Assembly (NCBI GenBank): GCA_022709905.1
Contig: JAKLHY010000012.1
Location: 62,001 to 126,000 of the forward strand
Reading direction: 5' to 3'
DNA length: 64,000 bases
Source of the DNA: Verrucomicrobiota bacterium
Lineage (GTDB): Bacteria; Verrucomicrobiota; Verrucomicrobiia; Limisphaerales; UBA1319
In this document: one piece after another, positions 49,656 through 57,063 of the stretch
Position numbering within the stretch: position 1 is the stretch's first letter
How the letters are laid out: every line of letters begins with the position of its first letter
Made by a program: the position numbers and the translations under genes
Notes under the pieces: generated by a model
Told to the model about the DNA's origin: nothing
The model's input: the letters and a program-made list of their open reading frames with translations, nothing else
Databases searched by the model: none

Positions 49656-50081
49656 ATGGAATGGTTCGCCGATGATATACGCCGGGGGCAGATCGCGCTG
49701 ACCACTATTGCCCTCGTCCTAACGGCTGCTGGCATTTGGCTGGGGCGAAGGAGATTGTCTGTGGCAGTTCCAGTTGCATTGGCTTTCTTGCTTCTGGCGG
49801 CCATCGCGATTCCGAGCGCCATCCCTGCAAGACTAACCGCTCAACGAAATGCCTGCATCTACAACCTGCGGACGATTCAAAGCGCGAAGATCGAATGGGC
49901 GAGGGAGCACAACAAGCTGGCTGGAGACATTCCTACTGACGCCGACATTTGCGGCACAAACGGCATCGCTGGGATTCTCCGCCACCGCCTTACCTGCCCA
50001 GGTGGCGGCATCTACACAATGGGAGCCGTCGGTCAGAGTCCGACGTGCAGCCTTTCAAACAAAGGACACCGATTGGAATGA
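49656..50081 (+). CDS. Cassette 10: membrane protein with pseudopilin-type C-terminal domain
   Basis: 141 residues. Two N-terminal membrane helices (ALTTIALVLTAAGIWLG, VAVPVALAFLLLAAIAIPSA) precede QRNACIYNLRTIQSAKIEWA and LTCPGGGIYTMGAVGQSPTC, a small Cys-stabilised domain common in verrucomicrobial pseudopilins. No G/FTLIE prepilin site is present, so it is a membrane relative rather than a pilin. The ATG is 5 nt after the core. Confidence 0.68.
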   Translation: MEWFADDIRRGQIALTTIALVLTAAGIWLGRRRLSVAVPVALAFLLLAAIAIPSAIPARLTAQRNACIYNLRTIQSAKIEWAREHNKLAGDIPTDADICGTNGIAGILRHRLTCPGGGIYTMGAVGQSPTCSLSNKGHRLE

Positions 50082-50094
50082 CAACCGAAACAGG

Positions 50095-50187
50095 GGCTAA
50101 CAAGCCGGATGCAGTGAACCCCGCGATCGCGTCGCGGTTGCATTCCGGTGGTCACTGGCGCGGGGTCACTGATCCGGAGCGTTCGGC
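50095..50187 (+). repeat. attC 10
   Basis: 93 bp from GGCTAAC to GTTCGGC, matching the cassette start GTTAGCC (49644). The arms GTGAACCCCGCG and CGCGGGGTCAC pair. Confidence 0.92.
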
Positions 50188-50193
50188 TAAGCT

Positions 50194-50697
50194 ATGAAAG
50201 CCTGCTCACTTGCTATTCTGCTAGTGCTTCTCTCGCTCACGTCCTGCGTCGATCGCCCGTATTCGGAGGCGGAGTTGAGTTCGCTCTTCATTGGATCTTG
50301 GAACAGTTCGAGCTCGTTTGAGACAAACGCGGCGGACACCCATATCATCATGCAGTCACAGGGGAGGACGACTTTTAGAAATGATGGGACGATAACATCC
50401 GAGACCGATACCCTCATGAGGATTAAGGTGCCGGAAGGCGAGGTGCCTGTAGCATACCATGCCGTTGTCCACGGAAATTGGTCGATCGACGGCCAGATGC
50501 TCCGCACATCCCGGACCTCAGAAGAAATCAACCCGAAGGACGAAGTCTCTCAGAAATTCATAGAGCGTGAGGGAATGAGTAAGCTCCGGTCGCAGAGCCC
50601 AACCAACTTCGTGTATACCCTCAGGCACATATCTGCTCAGAAGATTGTAGCCTTGGATGCTCAAGGGACACGAACTACTTACAGACGAGACGAATGA
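50194..50697 (+). CDS. Cassette 11: lipoprotein of unknown function
   Basis: 167 residues. MKACSLAILLVLLSLTSC is a lipoprotein signal with lipobox LTSC, so the mature protein is lipid-anchored at Cys18. The mature domain (SLFIGSWNSSSSFETN, GRTTFRNDGTITSETDT, VVHGNWSIDGQMLR) looks like a lipocalin-type beta-barrel. The ATG lies 6 nt after the core. Confidence 0.72.
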   Translation: MKACSLAILLVLLSLTSCVDRPYSEAELSSLFIGSWNSSSSFETNAADTHIIMQSQGRTTFRNDGTITSETDTLMRIKVPEGEVPVAYHAVVHGNWSIDGQMLRTSRTSEEINPKDEVSQKFIEREGMSKLRSQSPTNFVYTLRHISAQKIVALDAQGTRTTYRRDE

Positions 50698-50734
50698 GCA
50701 TTGATACCCTGTTGCCTCGTTCTCAACACTGGGA

Positions 50735-50827
50735 GCCGAACCAGGCGCATTCACTGGACGGCGCGGAGCGCGAGTGTTTACATTTCGGGCATCACAGGCG
50801 CGCCGCCAGTGATGCACGTCGTTCGGC
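50735..50827 (+). repeat. attC 11
   Basis: 93 bp from GCCGAAC to GTTCGGC, matching the cassette start (50181). The arms GCATTCACTGGACGGCGCG and CGCGCCGCCAGTGATGC pair. Confidence 0.9.
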
Positions 50828-50838
50828 GGCATCGCACA

Positions 50839-51228
50839 TTGCAGGATTTTGACACCATAAACATCAAAGACCTCACTGAACAACAAACACAGGCACTGCT
50901 GGATTTGGCAATGCTTGCCATGTATGCGGACGGCCATCTTGCATCCGCCGAGGATGAGCGGATTCACCGTTTGCTCACCGCGATGGGTTTTGCCACGGAC
51001 TACGACTGCAGCAAACACTACGACGCCTCCATTGGGCGCATCAGCCGGCACTCGCAAACCGCTGCCGCCGCGCGCACGCACACCGCCACGCTGGCGCAGA
51101 GTTTCACGACGCGGGACCAGCGGCGACGCGTTCTCGATGTGCTGGATGACCTGACCTCCAGCGATAGGAGTGTCGCTCCGCAAGAGAGCAGCTACCTCGC
51201 AATCGTCCGGGAAGTGTTTCAGAGGTGA
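50839..51228 (+). CDS. Cassette 12: TerB-like protein
   Basis: About 130 residues. LTEQQTQALLDLAMLAMYAD, SAEDERIHRLLTAMGF and LDDLTSSDRSVAPQESSYLA match the all-helical TerB tellurite-resistance fold with its acidic metal-binding loops. The frame is open back to 50701 through attC 11. No ATG follows the core before the domain, so TTG at 50839 is my choice; ATG at 50812 inside attC is an alternative. Confidence 0.68.
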   Translation: MQDFDTINIKDLTEQQTQALLDLAMLAMYADGHLASAEDERIHRLLTAMGFATDYDCSKHYDASIGRISRHSQTAAAARTHTATLAQSFTTRDQRRRVLDVLDDLTSSDRSVAPQESSYLAIVREVFQR

Positions 51229-51238
51229 CCATGAGATC

Positions 51239-51328
51239 GCCGAACCCGGCTGCACCGAACGCCGGGATCGCGTCTCGGTTAACAGTCGGACATCGTTGGC
51301 CCGGCGTCGGTGAGCCGGAGCGTTCGCC
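51239..51328 (+). repeat. attC 12
   Basis: 90 bp from GCCGAAC to GTTCGCC, matching the cassette start (50821). The arms GGCTGCACCGAACGCCGGG and CCCGGCGTCGGTGAGCC pair. Nearly identical to attC 19 and 22. Confidence 0.92.
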
Positions 51329-51333
51329 GTGAC

Positions 51334-51807
51334 ATGAGCGCGCTTGCCTATCGTTCCAGCTCTGACAACGGCCTGTCGTTCGACTTGCTCGTGGACGGTG
51401 TCGCTTTGGGAGAGGTGCTGGGCGACGGCAACGAGGGCATCCCATATTGGATAGTCGAAGATGATCTGCCGCATTGGCCACCACACGGCACTCCCCGCGA
51501 TCCGGAATACAGGATCGTGACGGTCTGTTCCTGCGGAGAGTATGGATGTGGACACACTCGCTGTCGCGTGATCAAGACCGCCGACACGGTTGCGTTGCGC
51601 GACTTCGCTGGAGATGTCGGTGCTGATGGAGCGGCACGGGTTTTCACGTTCTCGCGATCGGGCTACGAGCAAGTCGTCAGCGAGATTGTTGCAGAGGCTC
51701 GACATCAGAAAGAGACCAACGGCGAACAAAGCGCTCCACCGAATGGCGGCCCCGCCACGCCAGTTGAGAATTCGAGGCTCACCGAGGGGCCGCCATCGGT
51801 GAGCTAA
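51334..51807 (+). CDS. Cassette 13: unknown protein with CxCxxxxC motif
   Basis: About 157 residues. LSFDLLVDGVALGEVLGDGN and PYWIVEDDLPHWPPHGTPRD are followed by VCSCGEYGCGHTRCRV, a Cys/His cluster that probably binds metal. I recognise this pattern from many bacterial hypotheticals but no function. The last 28 residues are encoded inside attC 13. The ATG is 5 nt after the core. Confidence 0.65.
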   Translation: MSALAYRSSSDNGLSFDLLVDGVALGEVLGDGNEGIPYWIVEDDLPHWPPHGTPRDPEYRIVTVCSCGEYGCGHTRCRVIKTADTVALRDFAGDVGADGAARVFTFSRSGYEQVVSEIVAEARHQKETNGEQSAPPNGGPATPVENSRLTEGPPSVS

Positions 51808-51817
51808 ATCGTTAGAC
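51721..51817 (+). repeat. attC 13
   Basis: 97 bp from GGCGAAC to GTTAGAC, matching the cassette start GTTCGCC (51322). The arms GCTCCACCGAATGGCGGCCCC and GGGGCCGCCATCGGTGAGC pair. Confidence 0.9.
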
Positions 51818-51824
51818 TCACACC

Positions 51825-52184
51825 ATGAGGACTGCGATAATTATCGGCCTGCTGTTGATAGTAGCATACTTCATTTTTGTGCCGGCGTTGGCTCGGTCAG
51901 GTTGGCGAGCAGTTGCCGTGAATGCGAAGGCGACGTTGCATTCAACATATGTTGCCGTTCAGAAAGGCGGAGTTTACACCAACGATTGGACCGTGCGTTT
52001 CCATGTTCGCCCATACACCAATCGTTACGTAATTGGTGGGGAAGTCTATCAGTGCGTGATGGCCGTTGATTCTTGGGATTACCAGGGTCGTAGCAATCTG
52101 CTTGCCATAACGATCGAAGAGAGGTTTCTGTATATCGACCAGCGTGGAGCGGTTCCCGTGAGCCATCTGCCGCCTGGATATTGA
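51825..52184 (+). CDS. Cassette 14: small membrane-anchored protein
   Basis: 119 residues. One N-terminal helix (AIIIGLLLIVAYFIFVPALA) is followed by a beta-rich soluble part (VYTNDWTVRFHVRPYTNRYV, LLAITIEERFLYID). No family is recognised. The ATG is 8 nt after the core GTTAGAC. Confidence 0.65.
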   Translation: MRTAIIIGLLLIVAYFIFVPALARSGWRAVAVNAKATLHSTYVAVQKGGVYTNDWTVRFHVRPYTNRYVIGGEVYQCVMAVDSWDYQGRSNLLAITIEERFLYIDQRGAVPVSHLPPGY

Positions 52185-52199
52185 GTTCATGAGACACGC

Positions 52200-52325
52200 G
52201 CCTAACCCGTCGCTCCACACGAACCGCCGCCCAGCGCTTCGGTTTCGGGGTGCCGTGATGCTCGGACGCTGGATTCGCTGCCAGCGCCCGGTTCCGGCGG
52301 CGGTCGATGAGCTGGTGCGTTCGGC
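52200..52325 (+). repeat. attC 14
   Basis: 126 bp from GCCTAAC to GTTCGGC. The opening core differs by one base from the reverse complement of the cassette start (GTTAGAC). The arms GAACCGCCGCCCAGCGC and GCGCCCGGTTCCGGCGG pair. Confidence 0.85.
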
Positions 52326-52653
52326 GTGAGTTGTCGCGGGTGTTGACGGGCGAGGTTTTCGGTGTTGTTCTTTCTCTGCGTTCTTTGCGTTCTTTGTGGC
52401 CAGAGATTTTTGCCGCAAGAGATCGCATAGAGCGCAGAGAGCCGGAGTTGGGAGCGCGGTGATCAGGCCGGTCGTCGCCGCGAGTTCCGAGAGTGAGTTG
52501 ACCGGAGAGTTTGGAATTTATGAACCTTTTATCGCCGAACCAGGTCACTTCACCGAACTGCCGCCAAGCGTTGCAGTTCGGATGCGCCGGATTCTTCAGA
52601 CGCTGCATTCGCTGGCAGCGCCCGTCCCTGGCGGCAGTCGGTGAGTTCTGTCG
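52320..52653 (+). other. Cassette 15: apparently geneless cassette
   Basis: 334 bp between two core sites with no convincing ORF; the longest plus frame (82 codons) runs mostly inside attC 15. The front part has a T-rich direct repeat (CTGCGTTCTTTGCGTTCTTTGTGGCC at about 52376) of the kind scattered in verrucomicrobial intergenic DNA. It could carry a promoter, a small RNA or a dead gene. Confidence 0.6.
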
Positions 52654-52659
52654 TTGGGA
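52534..52659 (+). repeat. attC 15
   Basis: 126 bp from GCCGAAC to GTTGGGA, matching the cassette start (52319). The arms ACTTCACCGAACTGCCGCCA and TGGCGGCAGTCGGTGAGT pair. Confidence 0.9.
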
Positions 52660-52678
52660 GTAACGGCAGACGCGTTCT

Positions 52679-52903
52679 ATGGCCAAACGAAAGCGCAAAC
52701 TTACGCCCGCAGAAAAGAGAGCGCGACGAAAGCGTCGAGAGGAGTTCATGATGATTTTCGTCAACGGCAAGCAGAAGCGCGTGAGGCGTCCGCCGACAGT
52801 GGATGGTATGGATGTTGACGAGTTCATCAGAGAGAACGCCGATCCGATTTGGCTTCATCAAAACGGTCTGTGGGAGTATATGAGCGAGGCCAATGAACGT
52901 TGA
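52679..52903 (+). CDS. Cassette 16: small basic protein
   Basis: 74 residues, MAKRKRKLTPAEKRARRKRR then EEFMMIFVNGKQKRVRRPPTV. The strongly basic N-terminus suggests nucleic-acid binding; the C-terminus (DVDEFIRENADPIWLHQNGL) is acidic. No family is recognised. The stop is followed 4 nt later by attC 16. Confidence 0.62.
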   Translation: MAKRKRKLTPAEKRARRKRREEFMMIFVNGKQKRVRRPPTVDGMDVDEFIRENADPIWLHQNGLWEYMSEANER

Positions 52904-52906
52904 AAC

Positions 52907-53032
52907 TCCCAACAAGCGGGTGGAGACGAACCACCGCCCCGCGCTTCCGTTCGAGGCTGGGCGGGAATTCGGGAGTGCCCCGTGCGCTCCAGCGCTCCTG
53001 TCGGCGGCGGTCGCTCACCCTTTTCGTTAACC
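52907..53032 (+). repeat. attC 16
   Basis: 126 bp from TCCCAAC to GTTAACC, matching the unusual cassette start GTTGGGA (52653). The arms GTGGAGACGAACCACCGCC and GGCGGCGGTCGCTCAC pair. Confidence 0.92.
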
Positions 53033-53045
53033 CGCAGACTCCACT

Positions 53046-53348
53046 ATGAAACGAATCGCTATTCTCTTGGCTCTCGTGGTCCTGTCTGGGTGCAGCAGAC
53101 GCACCAAGATTGAGCCCGCAGATGTGAGTACAGACGACAGGGACGCAATGGTTGCCGCTGTTTACCAAACGGGCATACGAACGAACGGCCTGAGCGTTTA
53201 CTATGTGGAGAGGTTTACCCGCGGGAGAGACAGTTGGCTCCACGTGCAGTTCACAGACGCCAAGGAGACAAATGCTGCGATTCGTCCGGTGTTCGATCTG
53301 GTGAAGACACCTGGCGGCTGGAAAGTCGTGGACAAAAGAGATGAGTAG
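53046..53348 (+). CDS. Cassette 17: small lipoprotein
   Basis: 100 residues. MKRIAILLALVVLSGCSRRT is a lipoprotein signal with lipobox LSGC (Cys16). The mature part (DRDAMVAAVYQTGIRTNGLS, FDLVKTPGGWKVVDKRDE) is short and its ending resembles NTF2-like folds. The function is unknown. Confidence 0.7.
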   Translation: MKRIAILLALVVLSGCSRRTKIEPADVSTDDRDAMVAAVYQTGIRTNGLSVYYVERFTRGRDSWLHVQFTDAKETNAAIRPVFDLVKTPGGWKVVDKRDE

Positions 53349-53360
53349 CAAACAAGCATG

Positions 53361-53456
53361 GGCTAACCAGATCACTGGACCGAAGGCGGGCGGGCCGCGT
53401 CAGTTGAATATTCGGACGTCGCTGACCGCCCGCGTCGGTCAGTTCTGTCGTTGGCC
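53361..53456 (+). repeat. attC 17
   Basis: 96 bp from GGCTAAC to GTTGGCC. The opening core is one base off the complement of GTTAACC (53026). The arms GGCGGGCGGGCCGCGTCAG and GACCGCCCGCGTCGGTCAG are of the attC 1 type. Confidence 0.87.
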
Positions 53457-53475
53457 GAAACAGCACGCATGACTC

Positions 53476-53922
53476 ATGCCCAAGCGTCCCCGCATTCATG
53501 ACAAGCGATTGATCGGCACATGGCGGTCTGATCGGCGACGGACGATGGCGGAGTGGGTCTCCGTACGGCGTTTGACCGAACGGCGGCGCAAGAAGCTCTC
53601 GGACATCTTCGGGCATTTGACACTGCGATTCACTCGGTCGCGTCTCCATTCAGAGTTCAAGGGGACTCGTGACACCCAGGAGTACGCCGTACTGGCCTCC
53701 GATTCCGATTCGGTCTCGATTGTGCATTGGGATGGCCTCCTGAAGGAGCGGCGCATTCAGCATCTCCACTTTGAGGGACGGCACTACTGGATCACGCTTG
53801 GACGCAATCGGGAGTTCTTCAGGAAGCAGAGATCGGCCAACCAGACGGTCCAGCGAACGGGAGCCAGCCGTTCAGCCCAGGACAACAATCGAGCGTCATT
53901 GGCGGCTGGCTCCCGTCGCTGA
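53476..53922 (+). CDS. Cassette 18: unknown soluble protein with attC-encoded tail
   Basis: 148 residues. MPKRPRIHDKRLIGTWRSDR, LTLRFTRSRLHSEFKGTRDT and VSIVHWDGLLKERRIQHLHF suggest a beta-barrel of lipocalin-like type (GTWRSD start) without an export signal. The last 28 residues (TVQRTGASRSAQDNNRASLA plus AGSRR) come from attC 18. The family is not recognised. Confidence 0.62.
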   Translation: MPKRPRIHDKRLIGTWRSDRRRTMAEWVSVRRLTERRRKKLSDIFGHLTLRFTRSRLHSEFKGTRDTQEYAVLASDSDSVSIVHWDGLLKERRIQHLHFEGRHYWITLGRNREFFRKQRSANQTVQRTGASRSAQDNNRASLAAGSRR

Positions 53923-53936
53923 CCTTTACGTTGGCC
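53835..53936 (+). repeat. attC 18
   Basis: 102 bp from GGCCAAC to GTTGGCC, matching the cassette start (53450). The arms GGGAGCCAGCC and GGCTGGCTCCC pair. Confidence 0.92.
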
Positions 53937-53998
53937 GGAAGAATGTGCGAGCGTCTGTGAAGAACTCGATGACAGTATCAAGTGAGAATCACGTCCTG

Positions 53999-54589
53999 AT
54001 GCGCACCGGTCATAAATGGCTCCTCGTCGGTTTGATCAGCGCCCTCTTGACGGGATGCGTTTCTGAAAGGGGACGGAACGCAATCAATGAGCGGACCGAT
54101 TCGAGGAGCAATGAAGTTATGAAACCACCTGACATAGTGCGTCGCGAAGGCTTTCTGGTGATGGGCACGGTGACCCGTAGGCAACCCGGGACCGAGCGTC
54201 CGGAGACGTTCGTATCGGCCTGGAACGAGTTTGAGACGCACCGACAGCGTGTCCAGCGCCACAGCGTGAATTCGAAGTACTATGGCGTCAGCTTTGCGGC
54301 TGGTGCGGATGGGAGCTTTGACTACCTGACTGGCATGGCTGTTGGGCCGGGTGTGGAGACGCCCGAAGGTCTGGAAGTCCGCGCGGTGCCGGCGGCGACC
54401 TATGCCGTGTTCACCTGTCCTGTCCAATCGATCGGACAGACGTATCGGTACATCTTTGGCGAGTGGCGGGCGAAATCCGGTTACACGACTGACGACGCGA
54501 CCCCTGCCTTTGAGGAGTATCCGCCCGCGACGGACACGAATGCCCCCGTGCTCCTTCACATTCCGATCCGGGAGGATCACGCTAAGTGA
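53999..54589 (+). CDS. Cassette 19: lipoprotein with GyrI-like effector-binding domain
   Basis: About 196 residues from MRTGHKWLLVGLISALLTGC, a lipoprotein signal with lipobox LTGC. The mature part (FVSAWNEFETHRQRVQRHSV, YLTGMAVGPGVETPEGLEVR, YAVFTCPVQSIGQTYRYIFG) matches the SOUL/GyrI-like small-molecule-binding domain found in AraC-type regulators, here exported. ATG at 53969 is an alternative start; the frame is also open back through attC 18. Confidence 0.7.
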   Translation: MRTGHKWLLVGLISALLTGCVSERGRNAINERTDSRSNEVMKPPDIVRREGFLVMGTVTRRQPGTERPETFVSAWNEFETHRQRVQRHSVNSKYYGVSFAAGADGSFDYLTGMAVGPGVETPEGLEVRAVPAATYAVFTCPVQSIGQTYRYIFGEWRAKSGYTTDDATPAFEEYPPATDTNAPVLLHIPIREDHAK

Positions 54590-54594
54590 AAAAC

Positions 54595-54686
54595 GGCCAA
54601 CCATCGGCTGCACCGAACGCCGGGATCGCGCTCCGGTCAACAATCGAGCATCATCGGCCCGGCGTCGGTGAGCCGGGACGTTGTCT
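54595..54686 (+). repeat. attC 19
   Basis: 92 bp from GGCCAAC to GTTGTCT, matching the cassette start GTTGGCC (53930). Arms as in attC 12 and 22. Confidence 0.92.
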
Positions 54687-54689
54687 TGA

Positions 54690-55499
54690 ATGAGAGTGCG
54701 ACGCATCCATGTTCTCGTCGTGTTTCTGGCGCTGGCGGCCTGCTTGATCCCCTTTCGTACGAAGGTCAGGTCTGCGGCGGTGAGCGCGATTCAAGTTCTG
54801 AAAGGCAAGAAGAGTGTTGCGGAACGTGTCACAGAATTCGGCGATGCCGTTCACAAGCGCGTGGCAGCACGGTTTAAGGAAGTCGGGGTTGCCTACCCGC
54901 CGAAGCGGATCAACCTCGTTGGCCTCAAGCGGGAGCAAGTGCTTGAGGTGTGGGTGTCCGGTGGAAGCGGTCAGTGTGAGTATTTGACGACATACCCGAT
55001 TCTTGGAGCAAGCGGCACGTTGGGGCCCAAACTGGTCGAAGGAGATGGCCAGGTCCCTGAGGGTGTTTACAAGATCGACTCCCTCAATCCAAACAGCCTG
55101 TATCACTTGGCTCTCCGCGTGGACTATCCAAACCGCTTTGACAGGGCGAAAGGCGCATTGGATGGCCGGGCTGCTCTGGGCTCCGATATCATGATTCACG
55201 GGAAATCCGCCTCGATCGGTTGTCTTGCCATGGGTGATCAGGCTGCCGAGGATCTGTTTGTGATGGCCGCCGAGTCGGGTATTGAAAACATTACGGTGAT
55301 CCTGAGCCCAGTGGATTTCAGAATCCGAAGCTTGCCAGCAACCATGCCGAAGGTCCCGCCCTGGACCGAGGAACTGTACGCGGATATCAGGTGCGAGTTG
55401 ATGAAATTGACAAGACAACCAGACGGTGCAGCGAATCGGAGCCAGCCGAGTCGCTCAGAGACAAATCGAACGTCATCGGCGGCTGGCTCCCGTCGCTGA
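54690..55499 (+). CDS. Cassette 20: YkuD-type L,D-transpeptidase with attC-encoded tail
   Basis: 269 residues. A signal or anchor helix ([18 protein letters not shown]) precedes the catalytic motif [17 protein letters not shown], with His170, Ser175 and nucleophile Cys178, as in ErfK/YkuD murein L,D-transpeptidases or related carboxypeptidases. The usual arginine after SxGC is replaced (CLAM), as in the YafK branch. The last 28 residues lie in attC 20. The ATG is 3 nt after the core GTTGTCT. Confidence 0.82.
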   Translation: MRVRRIHVLVVFLALAACLIPFRTKVRSAAVSAIQVLKGKKSVAERVTEFGDAVHKRVAARFKEVGVAYPPKRINLVGLKREQVLEVWVSGGSGQCEYLTTYPILGASGTLGPKLVEGDGQVPEGVYKIDSLNPNSLYHLALRVDYPNRFDRAKGALDGRAALGSDIMIHGKSASIGCLAMGDQAAEDLFVMAAESGIENITVILSPVDFRIRSLPATMPKVPPWTEELYADIRCELMKLTRQPDGAANRSQPSRSETNRTSSAAGSRR

Positions 55500-55513
55500 C
55501 CTTTGCGTTGGGC
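55413..55513 (+). repeat. attC 20
   Basis: 101 bp from AGACAAC to GTTGGGC. The opening core matches the rare cassette start GTTGTCT (54680). Arms of the attC 3 type. Confidence 0.93.
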
Positions 55514-55522
55514 TCAAACACC

Positions 55523-56428
55523 GTGACTCCGTCCCGTCAACACGTCGCCGCGAGGGCTTCGGTCTCGCCCGGAGAGGCGGATTCGAAACCAGGTTCCTGC
55601 GGTTTCACGTTGATTGAGTTGCTGGTAGTGATAGCGATCATCGCGCTTCTTGCTGCGTTGTTGCTCCCAGCACTAGCTCGTGCCAGGTCAACGGCTCAGT
55701 CTGCTGTCTGCAAGAGCAACTTGAGACAGCTCGGTCTGGCGTTGAATCTCTACGTCGATGACTACCGGGCATATCCTGGAGGACCGCCTTATTTCGGGGG
55801 CATTACTCTCGATGGACCTGGAGCAGCATCAGAACGGGCCTTGTTATACTTGGCACCCTTCGTCTCGGCTGACATCGTCTCCACAGGTCCAGGTGGCAAG
55901 ATCGAGGGGCTGATGTTCGATGTGAGCACAACGGTCTTTCATTGTCCCGCCAAGCCCACAGAGACTCTGCTCCCTTCTGGTGTTGGGACGGTCGCAGTCT
56001 CAGCAAACGGTGCCAGCGACGGGTCGCAGAGCGTCCCAGCTCATTGGAATCGTCGAGTGCGTCCCTATGGCTACGGTTACATTGGGCTAGGCACACTGCA
56101 GCGCCCTGGGGCCGCCGCTTCGCTCGGGTTAGGACCGGTTTTAGTGGAAGAGATTGCCGTTCCTGTCAGAGGGAGCAACATCCGATCGGCGAGCGGCATG
56201 ATCGCGATAGCAGATTCGGTGGGCCGCAATCTCGGTCACATTCATCCCTATTCCTGGCCGCATGGCAATCGGCCCGAGACTATCGCAAGCCTTCACAACG
56301 CTGGGGCAAACGTTGTCTTCTGTGACGGCCACGTAGAGCACGACCAACAAAGCCACTGGCTAGCACCATCGGAAGCGGTTCGGAGGCGTTGGAACAACGA
56401 TCATGAGCCGCACCCAGAAACCTGGTAG
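55523..56428 (+). CDS. Cassette 21: prepilin-like protein
   Basis: About 301 residues from GTG at 55523, 9 nt after the core. A leader of about 27 residues ends at [20 protein letters not shown], the prepilin peptidase site and hydrophobic helix, followed by [20 protein letters not shown]. The C-terminal [13 protein letters not shown] is the H-x9-DG-type motif. It is of the same broad family as the two chromosomal genes at 12101 and 13208 but clearly diverged. It is the longest cassette protein. Confidence 0.8.
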   Translation: MTPSRQHVAARASVSPGEADSKPGSCGFTLIELLVVIAIIALLAALLLPALARARSTAQSAVCKSNLRQLGLALNLYVDDYRAYPGGPPYFGGITLDGPGAASERALLYLAPFVSADIVSTGPGGKIEGLMFDVSTTVFHCPAKPTETLLPSGVGTVAVSANGASDGSQSVPAHWNRRVRPYGYGYIGLGTLQRPGAAASLGLGPVLVEEIAVPVRGSNIRSASGMIAIADSVGRNLGHIHPYSWPHGNRPETIASLHNAGANVVFCDGHVEHDQQSHWLAPSEAVRRRWNNDHEPHPETW

Positions 56429-56434
56429 AGACGA

Positions 56435-56524
56435 GCCCAACCAGCCGTGCCACCCAACGCCGGTTGCGCGCTTTCGTGAATGCGGTTGCCACCGGCCCGG
56501 CGTGGGTGCACTCTGTCATTAGCC
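56435..56524 (+). repeat. attC 21
   Basis: 90 bp from GCCCAAC, matching the cassette start GTTGGGC (55507), to a variant core ATTAGCC. The G at the exchange point is replaced by A. The arms GTGCCACCCAACGCCGG and CCGGCCCGGCGTGGGTGCAC pair. Confidence 0.85.
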
Positions 56525-56550
56525 CACCATCACACGCGCACGACATCACT

Positions 56551-57063
56551 ATGAGCAAGACCAACTACTGGGATCAGATCGAAGAGGCGTTCGAGGCCGT
56601 TGACATTTACGAGACCTACGACGTGTTCATGCAGGGAGCAGCCAAGTATCCCGACTGGAAGATTGATATTCTGGCGGTGCATTGGACGATGAGCGAGACC
56701 GTGAACGGCGGGCTGGAGCAGTATTTCAGCAACAGTACGGGCATCCTCGCACCCGAGGCCGTCTTTGGTTTTCAGCGCATCGGCAGGCCGGAGTTGGCTG
56801 CGGCACTTCAGAAAGCGATGGCTTTGCTCGGCAAGCCGTATCCGCGAGAGCGCAAAGAGCGAGCGGCGCGGCTTGCAGCTTTGCGAGGCGGCGGAGAGGC
56901 GCAGCAGACGGAGGGTTTCTCGCTTGTTCCGAAATGGGTCGCCAAGAAGGTCGGCATGAAGTCAGCGCAGAGTCCCTTTGAGGAGATGGACGAGGTTCTT
57001 GGTGGCGCTGGTGATGATGTTGAAGAGGCGCTTGATGAGTATGCAGGCACGAAGGTGGGCTAA
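56551..57063 (+). CDS. Cassette 22: DUF4375 (DMP19-like) protein
   Basis: 170 residues from MSKTNYWDQIEEAFEAVDIY. HWTMSETVNGGLEQYFSNST followed by PEAVFGFQRIGRPELAAALQ is the core of DUF4375/DMP19, a family named for a DNA-mimic protein of Neisseria and common among immunity-like genes. The acidic C-terminus (EEMDEVLGGAGDDVEEALDE) fits DNA mimicry. The open frame extends upstream into attC 21; the chosen ATG is the first after the core. Confidence 0.78.
   Translation: MSKTNYWDQIEEAFEAVDIYETYDVFMQGAAKYPDWKIDILAVHWTMSETVNGGLEQYFSNSTGILAPEAVFGFQRIGRPELAAALQKAMALLGKPYPRERKERAARLAALRGGGEAQQTEGFSLVPKWVAKKVGMKSAQSPFEEMDEVLGGAGDDVEEALDEYAGTKVG

Noticed and set aside
50518-51729. 403-codon minus-strand frame across cassettes 11-13
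   Set aside because: It crosses two attC sites and three cassettes with recognisable plus-strand genes; no domain is visible.
51871-52827. 318-codon minus-strand frame across cassettes 14-16
   Set aside because: Same reason; it spans two attC hairpins and reads their antisense.
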